This document shows positions 1 through 8,650 of a DNA stretch of 64,000 nt, in pieces. Both the position numbers and the translations under genes were made by a program. Origin of the DNA: Bifidobacterium vespertilionis (GTDB lineage: Bacteria > Actinomycetota > Actinomycetes > Actinomycetales > Bifidobacteriaceae); contig NZ_RZNZ01000004.1 in NCBI RefSeq assembly GCF_008698145.1, forward strand, positions 151,635-215,634. The letters run 5' to 3'. Under the pieces are notes generated by a model. That model was not told where the DNA came from and ran no database searches. It saw only the letters and a program-made list of their open reading frames with translations. Position 1 is the stretch's first letter; the number at the start of each line of letters is the position of its first letter.

Positions 1-28
1 CCCGAGGGCTCAGCCCCCCCCCGCAGAC

Positions 29-691
29 TCAGTCCACGAAGTACCCGTCCGGGCAGACGGCGCGCAGCTTGTCCAACGAGCGGGCCCAGTTGCCCAGATG
101 ATCGCGCAGCAGCACGGTCATGCGGCCGGCGTCGCGACGCTGGGCGGCGGAGGTGATCGCGCGGTGCTCGGTGATGATGAACGGGCCCTGCCCGCCCATG
201 GCGATGCCCAGATAGCGCATGCGCAGGTCGTGCGCGCAGTTGGCCATGGACAGATCGTAGGCGAGCTCACGGCCGGCGGTGGCGAAGATCATGTGATGGA
301 AGCGGTTGTCCGCCTCCAGGAACGCCTTGAAGTCCTCGCGCATCAGACAGCGCTCCTGGATGGCGTTGATGTGGTCCATGGTGTCGAAGGTGAGCTGGTT
401 GCACAGCCGGATGAAATCGTCGATGCAGGCGGTCTCCAACGATGTGCGCACGAAGCGCTCCTGCTCCACGCGGGACACGGAGATGGGACTCACCTCGGTT
501 TTGGACTGCGGATGCACGATCAGCAGCCCCTCCTGTTCAAGGCGCACCACGGCCTCACGCACGGGCGTCCGGGAGCCGCCGTAGATGTCCGACAGCTTCT
601 GCATGCTCACGGCCTCGCCGGGTTCGAGCTTGAGGAACAGTATGTCCTGTTTGATCCGATCGTACAGCCGATCGCTCAATTTGGCGTCCAT
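29..691 (-). CDS. GntR-family (FadR/FCD type) transcriptional regulator
   Basis: This 220-residue protein is probably a ligand-responsive repressor of the cluster to its right. An N-terminal winged helix (about residues 5-75) contains the GntR signature GSRTPVREAVVRLEQEG. The all-helical C-terminal half carries FCD-type features such as the ADNRFHHMI segment, which in this family supplies metal or ligand contacts. ATG 691 was chosen because an AGGGGG ribosome-binding site lies just upstream; the open frame extends further but without similarity or a good site. It is the last gene of a minus-strand series (rhmD to here), so it may respond to an acid sugar used by that cluster. A palindromic operator at 5644-5659 is a candidate target. 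The ligand is unknown. Confidence 0.88.
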   Translation of the reverse strand: MDAKLSDRLYDRIKQDILFLKLEPGEAVSMQKLSDIYGGSRTPVREAVVRLEQEGLLIVHPQSKTEVSPISVSRVEQERFVRTSLETACIDDFIRLCNQLTFDTMDHINAIQERCLMREDFKAFLEADNRFHHMIFATAGRELAYDLSMANCAHDLRMRYLGIAMGGQGPFIITEHRAITSAAQRRDAGRMTVLLRDHLGNWARSLDKLRAVCPDGYFVD

Positions 692-777
692 GGGATCCCC
701 CTCTCCGTCGCGAATCGGCGCAGACGCGTTCGCGACATCCGCCGGCACAACCCCCTCCGGCGTTGACGTCAGATATC

Positions 778-1779
778 TTAGACGTCGAATGTGATGATTT
801 GACGATACAACGCCCGCGCGTTGTCCGGACTGTACGACCACATGAGCAGCACATCCAGCGCGAACGGGCAGAACGCGGCGCCCACGAGCGCGCGGGAGAA
901 CGCGCCGGCGCCGATCTCGCCAAGGCCGCGCACGGTGGAGCGGTTCTCCCTGCCGAACACCTTCCACAGGCTGATGGTGGCCGTGCGCGTGTAGATGGAC
1001 GCCTCGTTGCGGTCCTCGATGGCGTGGAACAGTTCGTGGCCCACCAGCAGCGTGCGCACGCGGCCGGCGGTGGGCAGGATCAGCGCCAGATCGGAGTCGG
1101 TCCCGCCCTCGGCGGCCCGCGGATCCGCCGCGGCTTCACCGGTCTGTGTGATCACGGCAGCCTGCGGGCTTGCGGAGGCCTGCGGATCCGCCGCGGCCTC
1201 GGCGATCAGCCGCCCCCGCAGCTGATCGTACCGGTTGAGCGGATCGACCAGCACCTCGATGCGATCGCCGCCCGCATCCGGCAGATATTGGGCGAACAGG
1301 GCGCGACGGCCGGACATGGGCGACGGGTTGTCCCCGATCGCGATGCCCAGCTTGCCGGCGATCTCGCTGGGATGGTTGGTGCCCCACTCGCGGTAGACGC
1401 GATCGGCCCATTCGCGTCCGCAAGCCGTGGCCTGTTCGATCATGCGATCGCCCTCGTCGGGATCGATCTTGTCGCGCAGCATGTCGCTGGACAGGATGTA
1501 GCGGCCCCACGCGCGGTCGGACACCGTGGCGAGCCTGCGCATCATGTCCACAAGCCCGATCGGACCGGCTGCCGTCCCGTCGCCCGCGGCCGAACCGTCG
1601 AGCGACGCGGCGGCGCCGTCCTTTTTGCTTTTGCCGCCCAGCCTGTCGAAGAAGCGGTCGATCGCCCCGTGCAGGGCGTCGCGGATCTCCTCGTCCCCGA
1701 CGGTGCCGTCGAAGGCCTTGTCTCGCTCGTCATCGTTGGCGAACTGGCGGGCGGTGCCGTCGGATCTGAGGATTCCCAT
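778..1779 (-). CDS. Uncharacterised protein with HEXXH metallopeptidase-like motif
   Basis: I do not recognise this 333-residue protein. The N-terminal 80 residues are hydrophilic and low in complexity (Gly/Ala/Asp rich), which suggests a flexible segment. The C-terminal third has GHELFHAIED, with H248, E249 and H252 in the zinc-peptidase HEXXH spacing and E255 close by. A second acidic candidate ligand, E288 in GLGEIGAG, follows about 35 residues later, which resembles gluzincin geometry. There is no signal peptide and no clear membrane helix, although the last 50 residues are fairly hydrophobic. The gene lies 99 bp after the hydantoinase-like gene and 86 bp before the GntR gene, all on one strand, so it is probably co-expressed. 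A peptidase role is inferred from the motif only. Confidence 0.6.
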   Translation of the reverse strand: MGILRSDGTARQFANDDERDKAFDGTVGDEEIRDALHGAIDRFFDRLGGKSKKDGAAASLDGSAAGDGTAAGPIGLVDMMRRLATVSDRAWGRYILSSDMLRDKIDPDEGDRMIEQATACGREWADRVYREWGTNHPSEIAGKLGIAIGDNPSPMSGRRALFAQYLPDAGGDRIEVLVDPLNRYDQLRGRLIAEAAADPQASASPQAAVITQTGEAAADPRAAEGGTDSDLALILPTAGRVRTLLVGHELFHAIEDRNEASIYTRTATISLWKVFGRENRSTVRGLGEIGAGAFSRALVGAAFCPFALDVLLMWSYSPDNARALYRQIITFDV

Positions 1780-1878
1780 GATGCGCTCCTTAATATTGTT
1801 TGGACTCCCGGATTCCGGGGCCCGCGGACCACACAGGCCCGAAGGCCCGAAGATCCGAAGGCCCCGAAGGCCCGCGGT

Positions 1879-4029
1879 TTACTCGAAGCCGTCCTGGCGG
1901 ATGTTGCCGGCGACGAGCAGGATCTCCGTGTCCGGGTCGAGCGTGGAGACCTCGATGTTCATGAGCAGCATGATCTGCTCGAAATCGGGGTTGGAGAAAT
2001 CCATCACGCGCGGTCCGATGCACAGATAGTAGTCCGGGCGGATGATGACCTCGGACTGGTAGACGGCCATCTCGTCCCACAGCTTGGCCACGGCCTCCTC
2101 GAAGTTGGCCGCGGTGGTCTTCAAGGCCAGGGCGCGGGCGCGCTGCACCTTGATGAAGCCCTTCTTGTCCACGATGCGCACCGGCCCGGCCGCCGCGGAG
2201 GTGACGTCCCGGTTGGTGCCGAACACGTAGAAGTGGTCGGACTGCTCGAGCAGCAGGGCCTTGGACTTGTCCGTCAGGCGCATGTCCTCGGCCGCGGCCT
2301 CCTGGGCCTCCTCGACCGTGAACTCCTTGAGGTGGTCGCCGGCCGTCTTCACCTCGGTGGAGCCGGTGGCGATGGCCGTGACCTTGGAGGTCTGCGGGTC
2401 GATCTCGATGTGGACCTCCACGCTGTCCGGCGTGGCGCCGGATTCCACGGCCTTGTCGATGGCCTCGTTCTTGATGGCGCGCACGTCGTCCTGCGTGGGG
2501 TTGGGGATGATGCGCTCCACCACGTCGCGGACCATGGCCAGGGCCACGCCGATCGAGGAGATGACCTCCGCGTTGTCCGGGATGGAGTACTTGACGCCCA
2601 TCTTGTCCGCGAAGTAGACGATCAGAGAGGCCGCGCCGCCGCCCACGCCCACCAGGGAGATCTGGTCCTTCTCGAGCTTGTACTTTTCGGCCAGGTCCAG
2701 GATCACCGGCTCGATCTTGGCGTAGGAGCGCTCCATGATCTGCTTGGCGATGTCCTCCACGGTGGTGCCGCAGTAGTCGGCCAGCGCCTTCATGGCCAGC
2801 TTGGCCGCCTCGGCGTCGCCGTAGGAGAAGTACTCGGGCTTGACCAGTCCCAGCACGTTGGCCGCGCAGGTGTTGGTGATCGTGATGCGCTTGCCGCTGG
2901 CGAGCTTGACGGCCACGTAGTCGGCCGGATCCCCGGGCTTCGGGGAGAAGAACTCCACCGTGGCGCCCTTGATCTCCTCCTTCGGGTAGAAGACCGCGTA
3001 CTCAAGGCCGGCGATGTGCGCGGAGCGCGGGCCCACGTCGATCACGCCCTCCTTGTTGGCGCGGACCATCGAACCGCCCGCGCAGCCCAGGACGCGTACG
3101 TCCAGCGAGGAGATGAACGTGGGGTACTTGCCCACGATCGAGTAGTCGATGGCCGGGCGTCCGTTCTTGATCACGCCGATGTTCGTGGTGGTGCCGCCCA
3201 CCTCGAAGTACACGCCGTTGGAGGCGCGCAGGTACATGAGCGAGCCCATCACGGACGCGGCCGGGCCGGAGAGCATGGTGAGCACCGGGCGCTTCTTCAT
3301 CTCGTTGATCTCCATGACGCCGCCGTCGCCGCGCATGATCATGAGCGGCACGTTGACGCCGGACTCGCGCACCGACTGCTCGGTGGAGTTGGCGGTGTTG
3401 AGCATCTTGGGCAGGATGGAGGCGTTGATGGCGGCGGTGCGGGTGCGGCGGGTGAGGCCGTACAGCTTGGTGATGTCCGAGGCCATGGTGACCGGGACGT
3501 TCTTCTCCTGGCAGACCTCGTAGACCAGCTGCTCAGGGCCGGCGTCGTCCACGCCGAAGGCCATGGAGGCGACGATCACCTGCGCGCCCTGGCGGATCAG
3601 CTCGTCGATCGCGCCCTCCACGGCGGCCTTGTTGAGGTGCTTGGTGGTCAGGAAGGCGTTGAAGATCTGGATCTTCTTGCCCTCGGCCACCTCGATGTCG
3701 CTCAGCTTGGTCTGGCGCTTGGCGAGGAAGGCCTCGAAGCCGCCCTTGGCCATGCCGAGGACGCCCACCTTGGCCACATCGCCCTCGATCAGGGCGTTGG
3801 TGGCCTGGGTGGTGGAGTGGGCGACGAAGATCACGTCGTCCGGGGAGATGTTGTGCTCGCGCAGGCAGTTCTGGAAGCTTTTGACGACGCCGGCCGCAAC
3901 GCCGCGGGGGTCGTCGTGCGTGGTCTTGACGCTGGATTTGCCGATGATCTCATGGGTGGCGTTGTCGATCGCGACGGCCTTGGTGTGGGTGCCGCCGACG
4001 TCGATGCCCATTCGTACAGCTCGGGACAT
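1879..4029 (-). CDS. Hydantoinase/oxoprolinase-family protein (HyuA-like)
   Basis: A 716-residue ASKHA-fold protein of the hydantoinase A / oxoprolinase family, whose members hydrolyse cyclic amides with ATP or act in related carboxylase systems. The N-terminal glycine loop MGIDVGGTHTKA, the second phosphate loop FEVGGTTTNIGVI and the LSGPAASVMGS segment are all present, as expected for a full-length family member. The start at 4029 opens directly with the conserved ATP-binding strand. No HyuB-like partner is in the window, so the substrate is open. It lies between a membrane permease and the HEXXH protein, and a 11-bp stem hairpin (4073-4108) separates it from the permease. A role in opening a lactone or lactam linked to acid-sugar use is only an inference. 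Confidence 0.82.
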   Translation of the reverse strand: MSRAVRMGIDVGGTHTKAVAIDNATHEIIGKSSVKTTHDDPRGVAAGVVKSFQNCLREHNISPDDVIFVAHSTTQATNALIEGDVAKVGVLGMAKGGFEAFLAKRQTKLSDIEVAEGKKIQIFNAFLTTKHLNKAAVEGAIDELIRQGAQVIVASMAFGVDDAGPEQLVYEVCQEKNVPVTMASDITKLYGLTRRTRTAAINASILPKMLNTANSTEQSVRESGVNVPLMIMRGDGGVMEINEMKKRPVLTMLSGPAASVMGSLMYLRASNGVYFEVGGTTTNIGVIKNGRPAIDYSIVGKYPTFISSLDVRVLGCAGGSMVRANKEGVIDVGPRSAHIAGLEYAVFYPKEEIKGATVEFFSPKPGDPADYVAVKLASGKRITITNTCAANVLGLVKPEYFSYGDAEAAKLAMKALADYCGTTVEDIAKQIMERSYAKIEPVILDLAEKYKLEKDQISLVGVGGGAASLIVYFADKMGVKYSIPDNAEVISSIGVALAMVRDVVERIIPNPTQDDVRAIKNEAIDKAVESGATPDSVEVHIEIDPQTSKVTAIATGSTEVKTAGDHLKEFTVEEAQEAAAEDMRLTDKSKALLLEQSDHFYVFGTNRDVTSAAAGPVRIVDKKGFIKVQRARALALKTTAANFEEAVAKLWDEMAVYQSEVIIRPDYYLCIGPRVMDFSNPDFEQIMLLMNIEVSTLDPDTEILLVAGNIRQDGFE

Positions 4030-4072
4030 GGATTTACCTCTTCGTAAGTCTTGTGGTTTGGTGTGCAGTGAG

Positions 4073-4108
4073 GGGCTCCCCCGCCATCATGCCGGGACGG
4101 GGGAGCCC
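4073..4108 (-). terminator. GC-rich hairpin between permease and hydantoinase-like gene
   Basis: An inverted repeat with 11-bp perfect arms (GGGCTCCCCCG and its complement) and a 14-nt loop lies between the end of the hydantoinase-like gene's leader and the permease stop. No T-tract follows on the minus strand, so it may attenuate or stabilise mRNA rather than terminate fully. Confidence 0.5.
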
Positions 4109-4144
4109 ATATGGCCGGCCGATCGGATCAGGCCGGGATCGGGA

Positions 4145-5545
4145 TCAGGCCGTGACCAGACCGCCGTACATGAAGTAGGCGATGAACATCAGGATCGCGC
4201 CGGCGATCCAGCCGGTGGGGATGGACATCTTCATGTACTCGCGGGAGCTGACCTTCGAGTAGCCAAGGCCCCAGGCGACCCAGGACTGGGTGATGTCGAG
4301 GTGCTGCGGGACGATCGTCGCCGTCGCCAGGATCGGGTACATGAAGGCGACCGGCCACTCGAACACGGAGAGCACCAGGGCCGCGACGGCGGTGCCGGAG
4401 CCGACCAGGTTGGTCGGGCCGCGGAAGAAGCCGAGCGGGACGGCGACCGCGAAGATCACGGAGATCAGCAGGGCGTTGTGCGGGATGGCGCCGCCCACGA
4501 TGGCCTCGAAGTACGGGGCCGCGTACACGGCCGCGTTGTTGAACATGGACAGCGTCAGGAGGAAGCCGATCATCGGGGCCACATCCACGGAGCCGTCCGC
4601 GAACTCCTTGGCCAGACGACGGCATACCTCGGTGAAGCCGCCCTTGAACAGGTTGCCGGTGGTCAGCAGGGCGTACAGGGCCGCGAGGATGAAGGCGAGG
4701 ATGACCGGGAAGGTAGTGGTGGCTTCCTTGCCGGTTTCCGGATCAACCTCCTTGACCTTGATCAGAACGATGATGATCACGGGCAGGATCACGGAGATCC
4801 AGGAGTACCAGGGGGCGTTCTCCTTGGAGGCGGCCGGGGCCTGGGCGGCCCAGGAGCGGGTGGACTTCTTGCCGCGCAGGGACAGGTTGGAGACGATGAG
4901 CACGGTCACCAGCGCCACGCCGGCCATGATGCAGGCGAACGGGAAGTACTGGGTGTAGTCGTAATCGTTGAGGTAGCGGGCGTCGATGCCGCCCATGATG
5001 CCCTGGTACTGCTTGAAGTTGGTGACGTTGGCGCAGATGCCGGCCATGATCGAGCCCATGAAGGAGAACAGCGCCACGCCGGACGGGATGCCCAGGGCCT
5101 GAAGGATGGGCAGGACGATCACGGCGATGGAGATGACCGGGCCGATGCCCGTCATGGACGTGAAGATGAGCATGGTGACGATGCACAGCAGGGCCATGGT
5201 GATGCGCGGACGATCGCCGCCGAGCTCCACGACCTTGCGGATGAGGGTGGCCGCGATGCCGGTGTCCATGAGGACACGGCCGAAGAACGCGCCGAAGAAG
5301 ATGTTGACGAGGATGGACTTCGCGTAGCCTTCGGGTCCCGTCTGGAACACATAACCGAAGACCTCAAGCCAGTTCTGCCCATCCATCTTCGGGTTGGGCG
5401 TTATGGCGTTGCCGATCATGGCAAGCACCATCCACAGGGTGGCGATGACGAAGAATCCAACCATGAGGTTGTGGCCTTTGACGCAGTACCAGATCATGCC
5501 TACGAACGACAGGATCAGGATCACGCCGATGATGATCTCGACCAT
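4145..5545 (-). CDS. Citrate/gluconate-type (ion transporter superfamily) permease
   Basis: This 466-residue integral membrane protein has about 11-13 hydrophobic segments spread over its full length. The pattern (N-terminal IIIGVILILSFVGMIW, a central hydrophilic loop near KKSTRSWAAQ, and conserved FTSMTGIGPVI and GFFRGPTNLVGSG segments) resembles carboxylate/proton symporters of the CitMHS/GntP type. ATG 5545 is preferred over an upstream ATG at 5617 because an AAAGGGAAG site precedes it and the first membrane helix follows at once. Two operator-like palindromes lie 80-115 nt upstream. Its position among rhamnonate enzymes suggests uptake of an organic or aldonic acid, but the substrate is not visible in the sequence. 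Confidence 0.75.
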   Translation of the reverse strand: MVEIIIGVILILSFVGMIWYCVKGHNLMVGFFVIATLWMVLAMIGNAITPNPKMDGQNWLEVFGYVFQTGPEGYAKSILVNIFFGAFFGRVLMDTGIAATLIRKVVELGGDRPRITMALLCIVTMLIFTSMTGIGPVISIAVIVLPILQALGIPSGVALFSFMGSIMAGICANVTNFKQYQGIMGGIDARYLNDYDYTQYFPFACIMAGVALVTVLIVSNLSLRGKKSTRSWAAQAPAASKENAPWYSWISVILPVIIIVLIKVKEVDPETGKEATTTFPVILAFILAALYALLTTGNLFKGGFTEVCRRLAKEFADGSVDVAPMIGFLLTLSMFNNAAVYAAPYFEAIVGGAIPHNALLISVIFAVAVPLGFFRGPTNLVGSGTAVAALVLSVFEWPVAFMYPILATATIVPQHLDITQSWVAWGLGYSKVSSREYMKMSIPTGWIAGAILMFIAYFMYGGLVTA

Positions 5546-5625
5546 TGGAGTACTTCCCTTTCCGATTCTTGCCGGCATCACTGCCGGTTGCTCCTTGGAA
5601 CGCGCAACTTTGCGCATCCCGTCAG

Positions 5626-5659
5626 CTGGTATGTCAACCAGGGAACTGACATGTCAGTT
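5626..5659. promoter_or_regulatory. Tandem palindromic operator upstream of the permease
   Basis: Two palindromes are adjacent. The first, CTGGTATGTCAACCAG at 5626-5641, has 5-bp arms. The second, AACTGACATGTCAGTT at 5644-5659, is a perfect 16-bp palindrome. Both contain a TGACAT or ATGTCA core. This layout 80-115 nt upstream of the permease start resembles GntR/FadR-type operators. The GntR protein at 29-691 or the IclR protein at 6870-7658 are candidate binders. Confidence 0.55.
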
Positions 5660-5804
5660 GAATAACTAACATGCTACCACCGTTGCCGTCAGTTGCATAT
5701 TTTTGAGGAAAAGTGACGCAGATCACATCATTGTGAGCGATCACAATGGCCGAGCTGGGCCGCGCGCACGGCGTGTCGAAGCCGGCGCGCGGCGAACCGC
5801 CCCG

Positions 5805-6743
5805 CTACAGCAGTGCGGGCAGCCAGGCGCACAGACCCGCCATGATCAACAGCGAGATCACCGCATTCACGGTGAGGCTGAACCCGGCCAGCTGGCCACG
5901 GTCCAGCGTCTGGTCGACGAACTTGGTGGAGAAGATCGAGATGGGCGCGAACGCGGTGATCGCCACGATCATGCGGATCTGAGGGGCGAGCGGCAGCAGG
6001 TACCAGGCCGCCAGCGCGACGCACACGGCCACCGCGAGTCGCCAGACCTGCACCTTGGCCATGTCGAGCACGTCCGACCGGTCATGCGGGATCTCCATCA
6101 TCATGCCCACCATGATCATGGACAGGAAGGTGTTGGCATTGGCGAACGGGGTGACCAGCGTGACCACCGGCCCGGGGATGGCGATGCCGGCCAGCAGCAG
6201 CACGATCATGACGATGTACATGTCGAACGGGACCGACGAGTAGAAGTTGCGGGCGATCACGCGGCCCCGCTGGGCTGCGGTCATATCATCCCAGTTCGGG
6301 TCGAGGTGCAGCAGCAGGTTGGTGAGCACCAGCGAGCCGGCCGCGCACATCATGGCGTTGCCGATGTCGAACATCACCACCGGCACGCCGGCCCCCGCGC
6401 CCAGAAAGGTGGTGATGACGGGCAGGGCGAAGCTGCCGATGTTGAACGTGGTGCCCGCGAGCATCTGGAAGCCGCGGGACGCCTTGGGCGCACGGCGTGT
6501 GGCCGCGTAGATGACCAGCAGCGGAATGAGCGTGGAGACGAAGCCCAGAAGGATCACCCAGAACATCCGCAGGTCATGATCGTTCTTCGCAAAGGATAAG
6601 ATGACGGCGCACGGCAACGTCACGTTGAAGATCAGGGTCTGCAGGAGCCTGTAGTCCTTGGCGCCGAAGAAGCCGGCCCTCTTGCCGGCGTATCCCATGA
6701 CGATGGCGAGCAGCAGCGCTCCGGTTTGCAAAGCAAGGTCCAT
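5805..6743 (-). CDS. AEC-family (auxin efflux carrier / malate permease type) transporter
   Basis: This 312-residue membrane protein has about ten hydrophobic helices in the two-bundle layout of AEC transporters. The N-terminal helix ends in GYAGKRAGFFG, and a second half begins near VPFDMYIVMIVLLLAG. A family-like motif, FNIGSFALPVI, is visible mid-protein. ATG 6743 has an AAAGGA site at good distance; an in-frame GTG 15 nt upstream is less likely. Family members move dicarboxylates or related organic acids. It lies 126 bp after the iclR-type gene and carries its own promoter with the 19-bp element shared with uxaC, uxaB and the esterase at 23439-25151, which ties it to the galacturonate and RG-I regulon rather than only to rhmDA. 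Confidence 0.82.
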   Translation of the reverse strand: MDLALQTGALLLAIVMGYAGKRAGFFGAKDYRLLQTLIFNVTLPCAVILSFAKNDHDLRMFWVILLGFVSTLIPLLVIYAATRRAPKASRGFQMLAGTTFNIGSFALPVITTFLGAGAGVPVVMFDIGNAMMCAAGSLVLTNLLLHLDPNWDDMTAAQRGRVIARNFYSSVPFDMYIVMIVLLLAGIAIPGPVVTLVTPFANANTFLSMIMVGMMMEIPHDRSDVLDMAKVQVWRLAVAVCVALAAWYLLPLAPQIRMIVAITAFAPISIFSTKFVDQTLDRGQLAGFSLTVNAVISLLIMAGLCAWLPALL

Positions 6744-6769
6744 GTCCCGTCCTTTCACTCCGTGAATTC

Positions 6770-6820
6770 ACCTTAGCGTGGGAGTCACGGGAAACGGCGG
6801 CGGTTTCCATCGGTTGCGCA
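6770..6820 (-). promoter_or_regulatory. Promoter with shared 19-bp activator-like element (AEC permease)
   Basis: The element reads GGTTTCCATCGGTTGCGCA on the plus strand at 6802-6820. A -10-like TAAGGT (minus strand) sits at 6775-6770, exactly 26 nt away. No good -35 hexamer is present at the expected place, as at three other promoters with the same element. Confidence 0.5.
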
Positions 6821-6869
6821 CGCGGACGCATTACGGGGCCGAAGCGGGCCCCTTCGCCAAGCCGACGGC

Positions 6870-7658
6870 TCAGCGGGCAGGCTTGGCGCCCAGTTCGGCG
6901 CTGATGCGGTCGGCGGCCGCGCGCACCACCGGGCCAAGGCTCTTCATGCGGCGGGGAGGCATGACCTGGGTCATGCCGGACACGGAGATCGCGCCGGCCA
7001 CCGCGCCGGTCGCGTCGTGGATGGGTGCGGCCACGCAGCGGATGCCCGGCTCGTTCTCCTCCAGATCGTAGGCGAAGCCCTGCTCCGCATAGGTGCGCAT
7101 GGCGTTGACGAACGCGCGCGTGGAGGAGAAATCATGCTGGGGCTGGCGCTCCATGCGCCTGCGGTCGGATTCGAACTGGGACTCCCAGCGCTCGGGGCTG
7201 TCCAGCAGCAGGGCCTTGCCGATGCCGGTGTAGGTCAGCGGCATGCGCACGCCCGGCCAGGAGCGGATCTCCACATTGCGGCTGCCGTGGATCTTGTCCA
7301 GATACAGGCATTCGCCGTTGTCCTCCACGGCCAGATGGATGGTGTCCTTGGCCTCCTCGGCGAGGTCCACCATGACCGGACGGGCCACGGCCCGCAGGGA
7401 GACCTGGTCGCGCGCCTGGAAGCCGAGCTCGATCAGCGCCGGGCCAAGGGCCAGCGAGCCCTCGAAGGTGTCGCGCAGATAGCGGGCGGACCGGAGCGCC
7501 TGGATGAGCCGATGCGCCGTGGAACGGGTCAGGCCCGTGGCGGCGACCACGTCGGCCAGCGTCGCGGCCCCGTCGGCCACGGCCTGCAGCACGGCGAGGC
7601 CGTTCATGAGGGTCTGGGTTCCGGGGATGACGGGGGCCGTTGTGTTCATGGCATTCAT
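6870..7658 (-). CDS. IclR-family transcriptional regulator
   Basis: A 262-residue regulator with an N-terminal winged helix (about residues 15-75, including VVAATGLTRSTAHRLIQAL) and a C-terminal IclR effector-binding domain with the typical GIGKALL and IRCVAAPIHD segments. The start at 7658 follows an AAAGGA site at 8 nt; an upstream ATG at 7685 lacks one. It sits directly after rhmA, and homologous acid-sugar clusters are often controlled by IclR proteins, so it probably senses rhamnonate or a downstream keto-acid. A very strong hairpin (7699-7748) separates it from rhmA, which suggests its own promoter or reduced read-through. Confidence 0.9.
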   Translation of the reverse strand: MNAMNTTAPVIPGTQTLMNGLAVLQAVADGAATLADVVAATGLTRSTAHRLIQALRSARYLRDTFEGSLALGPALIELGFQARDQVSLRAVARPVMVDLAEEAKDTIHLAVEDNGECLYLDKIHGSRNVEIRSWPGVRMPLTYTGIGKALLLDSPERWESQFESDRRRMERQPQHDFSSTRAFVNAMRTYAEQGFAYDLEENEPGIRCVAAPIHDATGAVAGAISVSGMTQVMPPRRMKSLGPVVRAAADRISAELGAKPAR

Positions 7659-7698
7659 CGTAGCGTTCCTTTGGACAGCGGGCATTCCGGCAACGGAA

Positions 7699-7748
7699 CA
7701 TGCGCGCGGATCCCCGCCTGCGAACAGGTGCGGGGATCCGCGCGCATG
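7699..7748 (-). terminator. 19-bp perfect stem hairpin after rhmA
   Basis: Arms at 7699-7717 and 7730-7748 are perfect complements of 19 bp with a 12-nt loop. The stem begins 4 nt beyond the rhmA stop codon. It lacks a long T-tract, but its position and strength make it the likely 3' end of the rhmD-rhmA message. Confidence 0.65.
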
Positions 7749-7751
7749 GAA

Positions 7752-8522
7752 TCAATCCTGATAGTTGGCGAGCTCGGCCTTGAGACCGCGGACATACACG
7801 TCGGTGTCGCCGGCCACGGCCACGAAGGACGCGCCCCACTCGAAGTACTTCTTGGCGGTTTCGGGGTCGAAGGCGAGCGAGCCGATGGCCTTGCCGTGCG
7901 CCTTGATGCGTTCGAAGGCGTAGTGGACCTGGTCCTGGATCGCGCCCGCGTCGTCCGGATGGCCGAGCGAGGCGGACAGATCGGCGGGGCCGATGAAGAT
8001 GGCGTCCACGCCATCCACGGAGGCGATCTCGTCGATGTTGTCCAGACCCTCCTGGGACTCGACCTGCAGGATGAGGCACAGCTCGTTCTTGGCGTCGCGC
8101 ATGTAGTTCGGGATCAGGCCCCAGCGGCCGGAGCGGGCGATCACGCCGCCCACGCCGCGGATGCCCTCGGGGGCGTAGTTGATGGCCTTGACCATCAGCT
8201 CGGCCTCCTCGCGGTTGTTGATCATCGGCAGCAGCAGCGTCTGCGCGCCCAGATCCAGCACCTGCTTGACCAGCACCGGGTCCGCGTGCGGCGGACGCAC
8301 GATCGGCGTGGTCGGATAGCCGTGCACCGCGCGCAGCTGGTCGAGGATCGTGGTCAGGTCGTTCGGACCATGCTCGCCGTCGATCAGCAGCCAGTCGTAG
8401 CCGATCTCGGCGGCGATCTCGATGGAGGTGGCCGATCCCATGGCGATCCACAGGCCCTTGAGCTGCCTGCCTTCCTTGAGGGCGGCTTTGAATTCATTGC
8501 GGGGCAAAGCGACGGATGTCAT
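7752..8522 (-). CDS. rhmA: 2-keto-3-deoxy-L-rhamnonate aldolase (HpcH/HpaI family)
   Basis: This 256-residue class II pyruvate aldolase should split 2-keto-3-deoxy-L-rhamnonate into pyruvate and L-lactaldehyde in the cytoplasm. Family motifs are intact: WLLIDGEHGPND with the catalytic His, RPPHAD with the substrate Arg, LQVESQEGL with a metal-binding Glu, and FIGPADLSASLG with the metal-binding Asp. The sequence closely resembles E. coli RhmA (YfaU) as I recall it, although HpcH/HpaI aldolases have overlapping substrates. ATG 8522 has an AAAGGG site. The gene directly follows rhmD, which supplies its substrate; a large hairpin lies in the 128-bp gap. Confidence 0.85.
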   Translation of the reverse strand: MTSVALPRNEFKAALKEGRQLKGLWIAMGSATSIEIAAEIGYDWLLIDGEHGPNDLTTILDQLRAVHGYPTTPIVRPPHADPVLVKQVLDLGAQTLLLPMINNREEAELMVKAINYAPEGIRGVGGVIARSGRWGLIPNYMRDAKNELCLILQVESQEGLDNIDEIASVDGVDAIFIGPADLSASLGHPDDAGAIQDQVHYAFERIKAHGKAIGSLAFDPETAKKYFEWGASFVAVAGDTDVYVRGLKAELANYQD

Positions 8523-8588
8523 CGTTGCGCATCCCTTTCTTGACGTGTTCTGGCGGAAATGCCGGCGGATGGCCAGCAAGACGAATAA

Positions 8589-8644
8589 CGGCCGCCCGCC
8601 CCGCAGCCATAAGGAGCGTTGGCTGCGGGAGGCGGGGACGGCCG
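8589..8644 (-). terminator. Hairpin between rhmD and rhmA
   Basis: Nested inverted repeats (outer CGGCCG pairs, inner CCGCAGCC with GGCTGCGG, loop of 12 nt) follow the rhmD stop. This could partly terminate or process the mRNA, setting the ratio of dehydratase to aldolase. Confidence 0.5.
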
Positions 8645-8650
8645 CTCGGA

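Noticed and set aside
763..4047. A 1,094-residue plus-strand open frame
   Set aside because: It mirrors the well-supported minus-strand hydantoinase-like and HEXXH genes; its His/Gly/Val/Asp-rich composition is typical of antisense frames in high-GC DNA.
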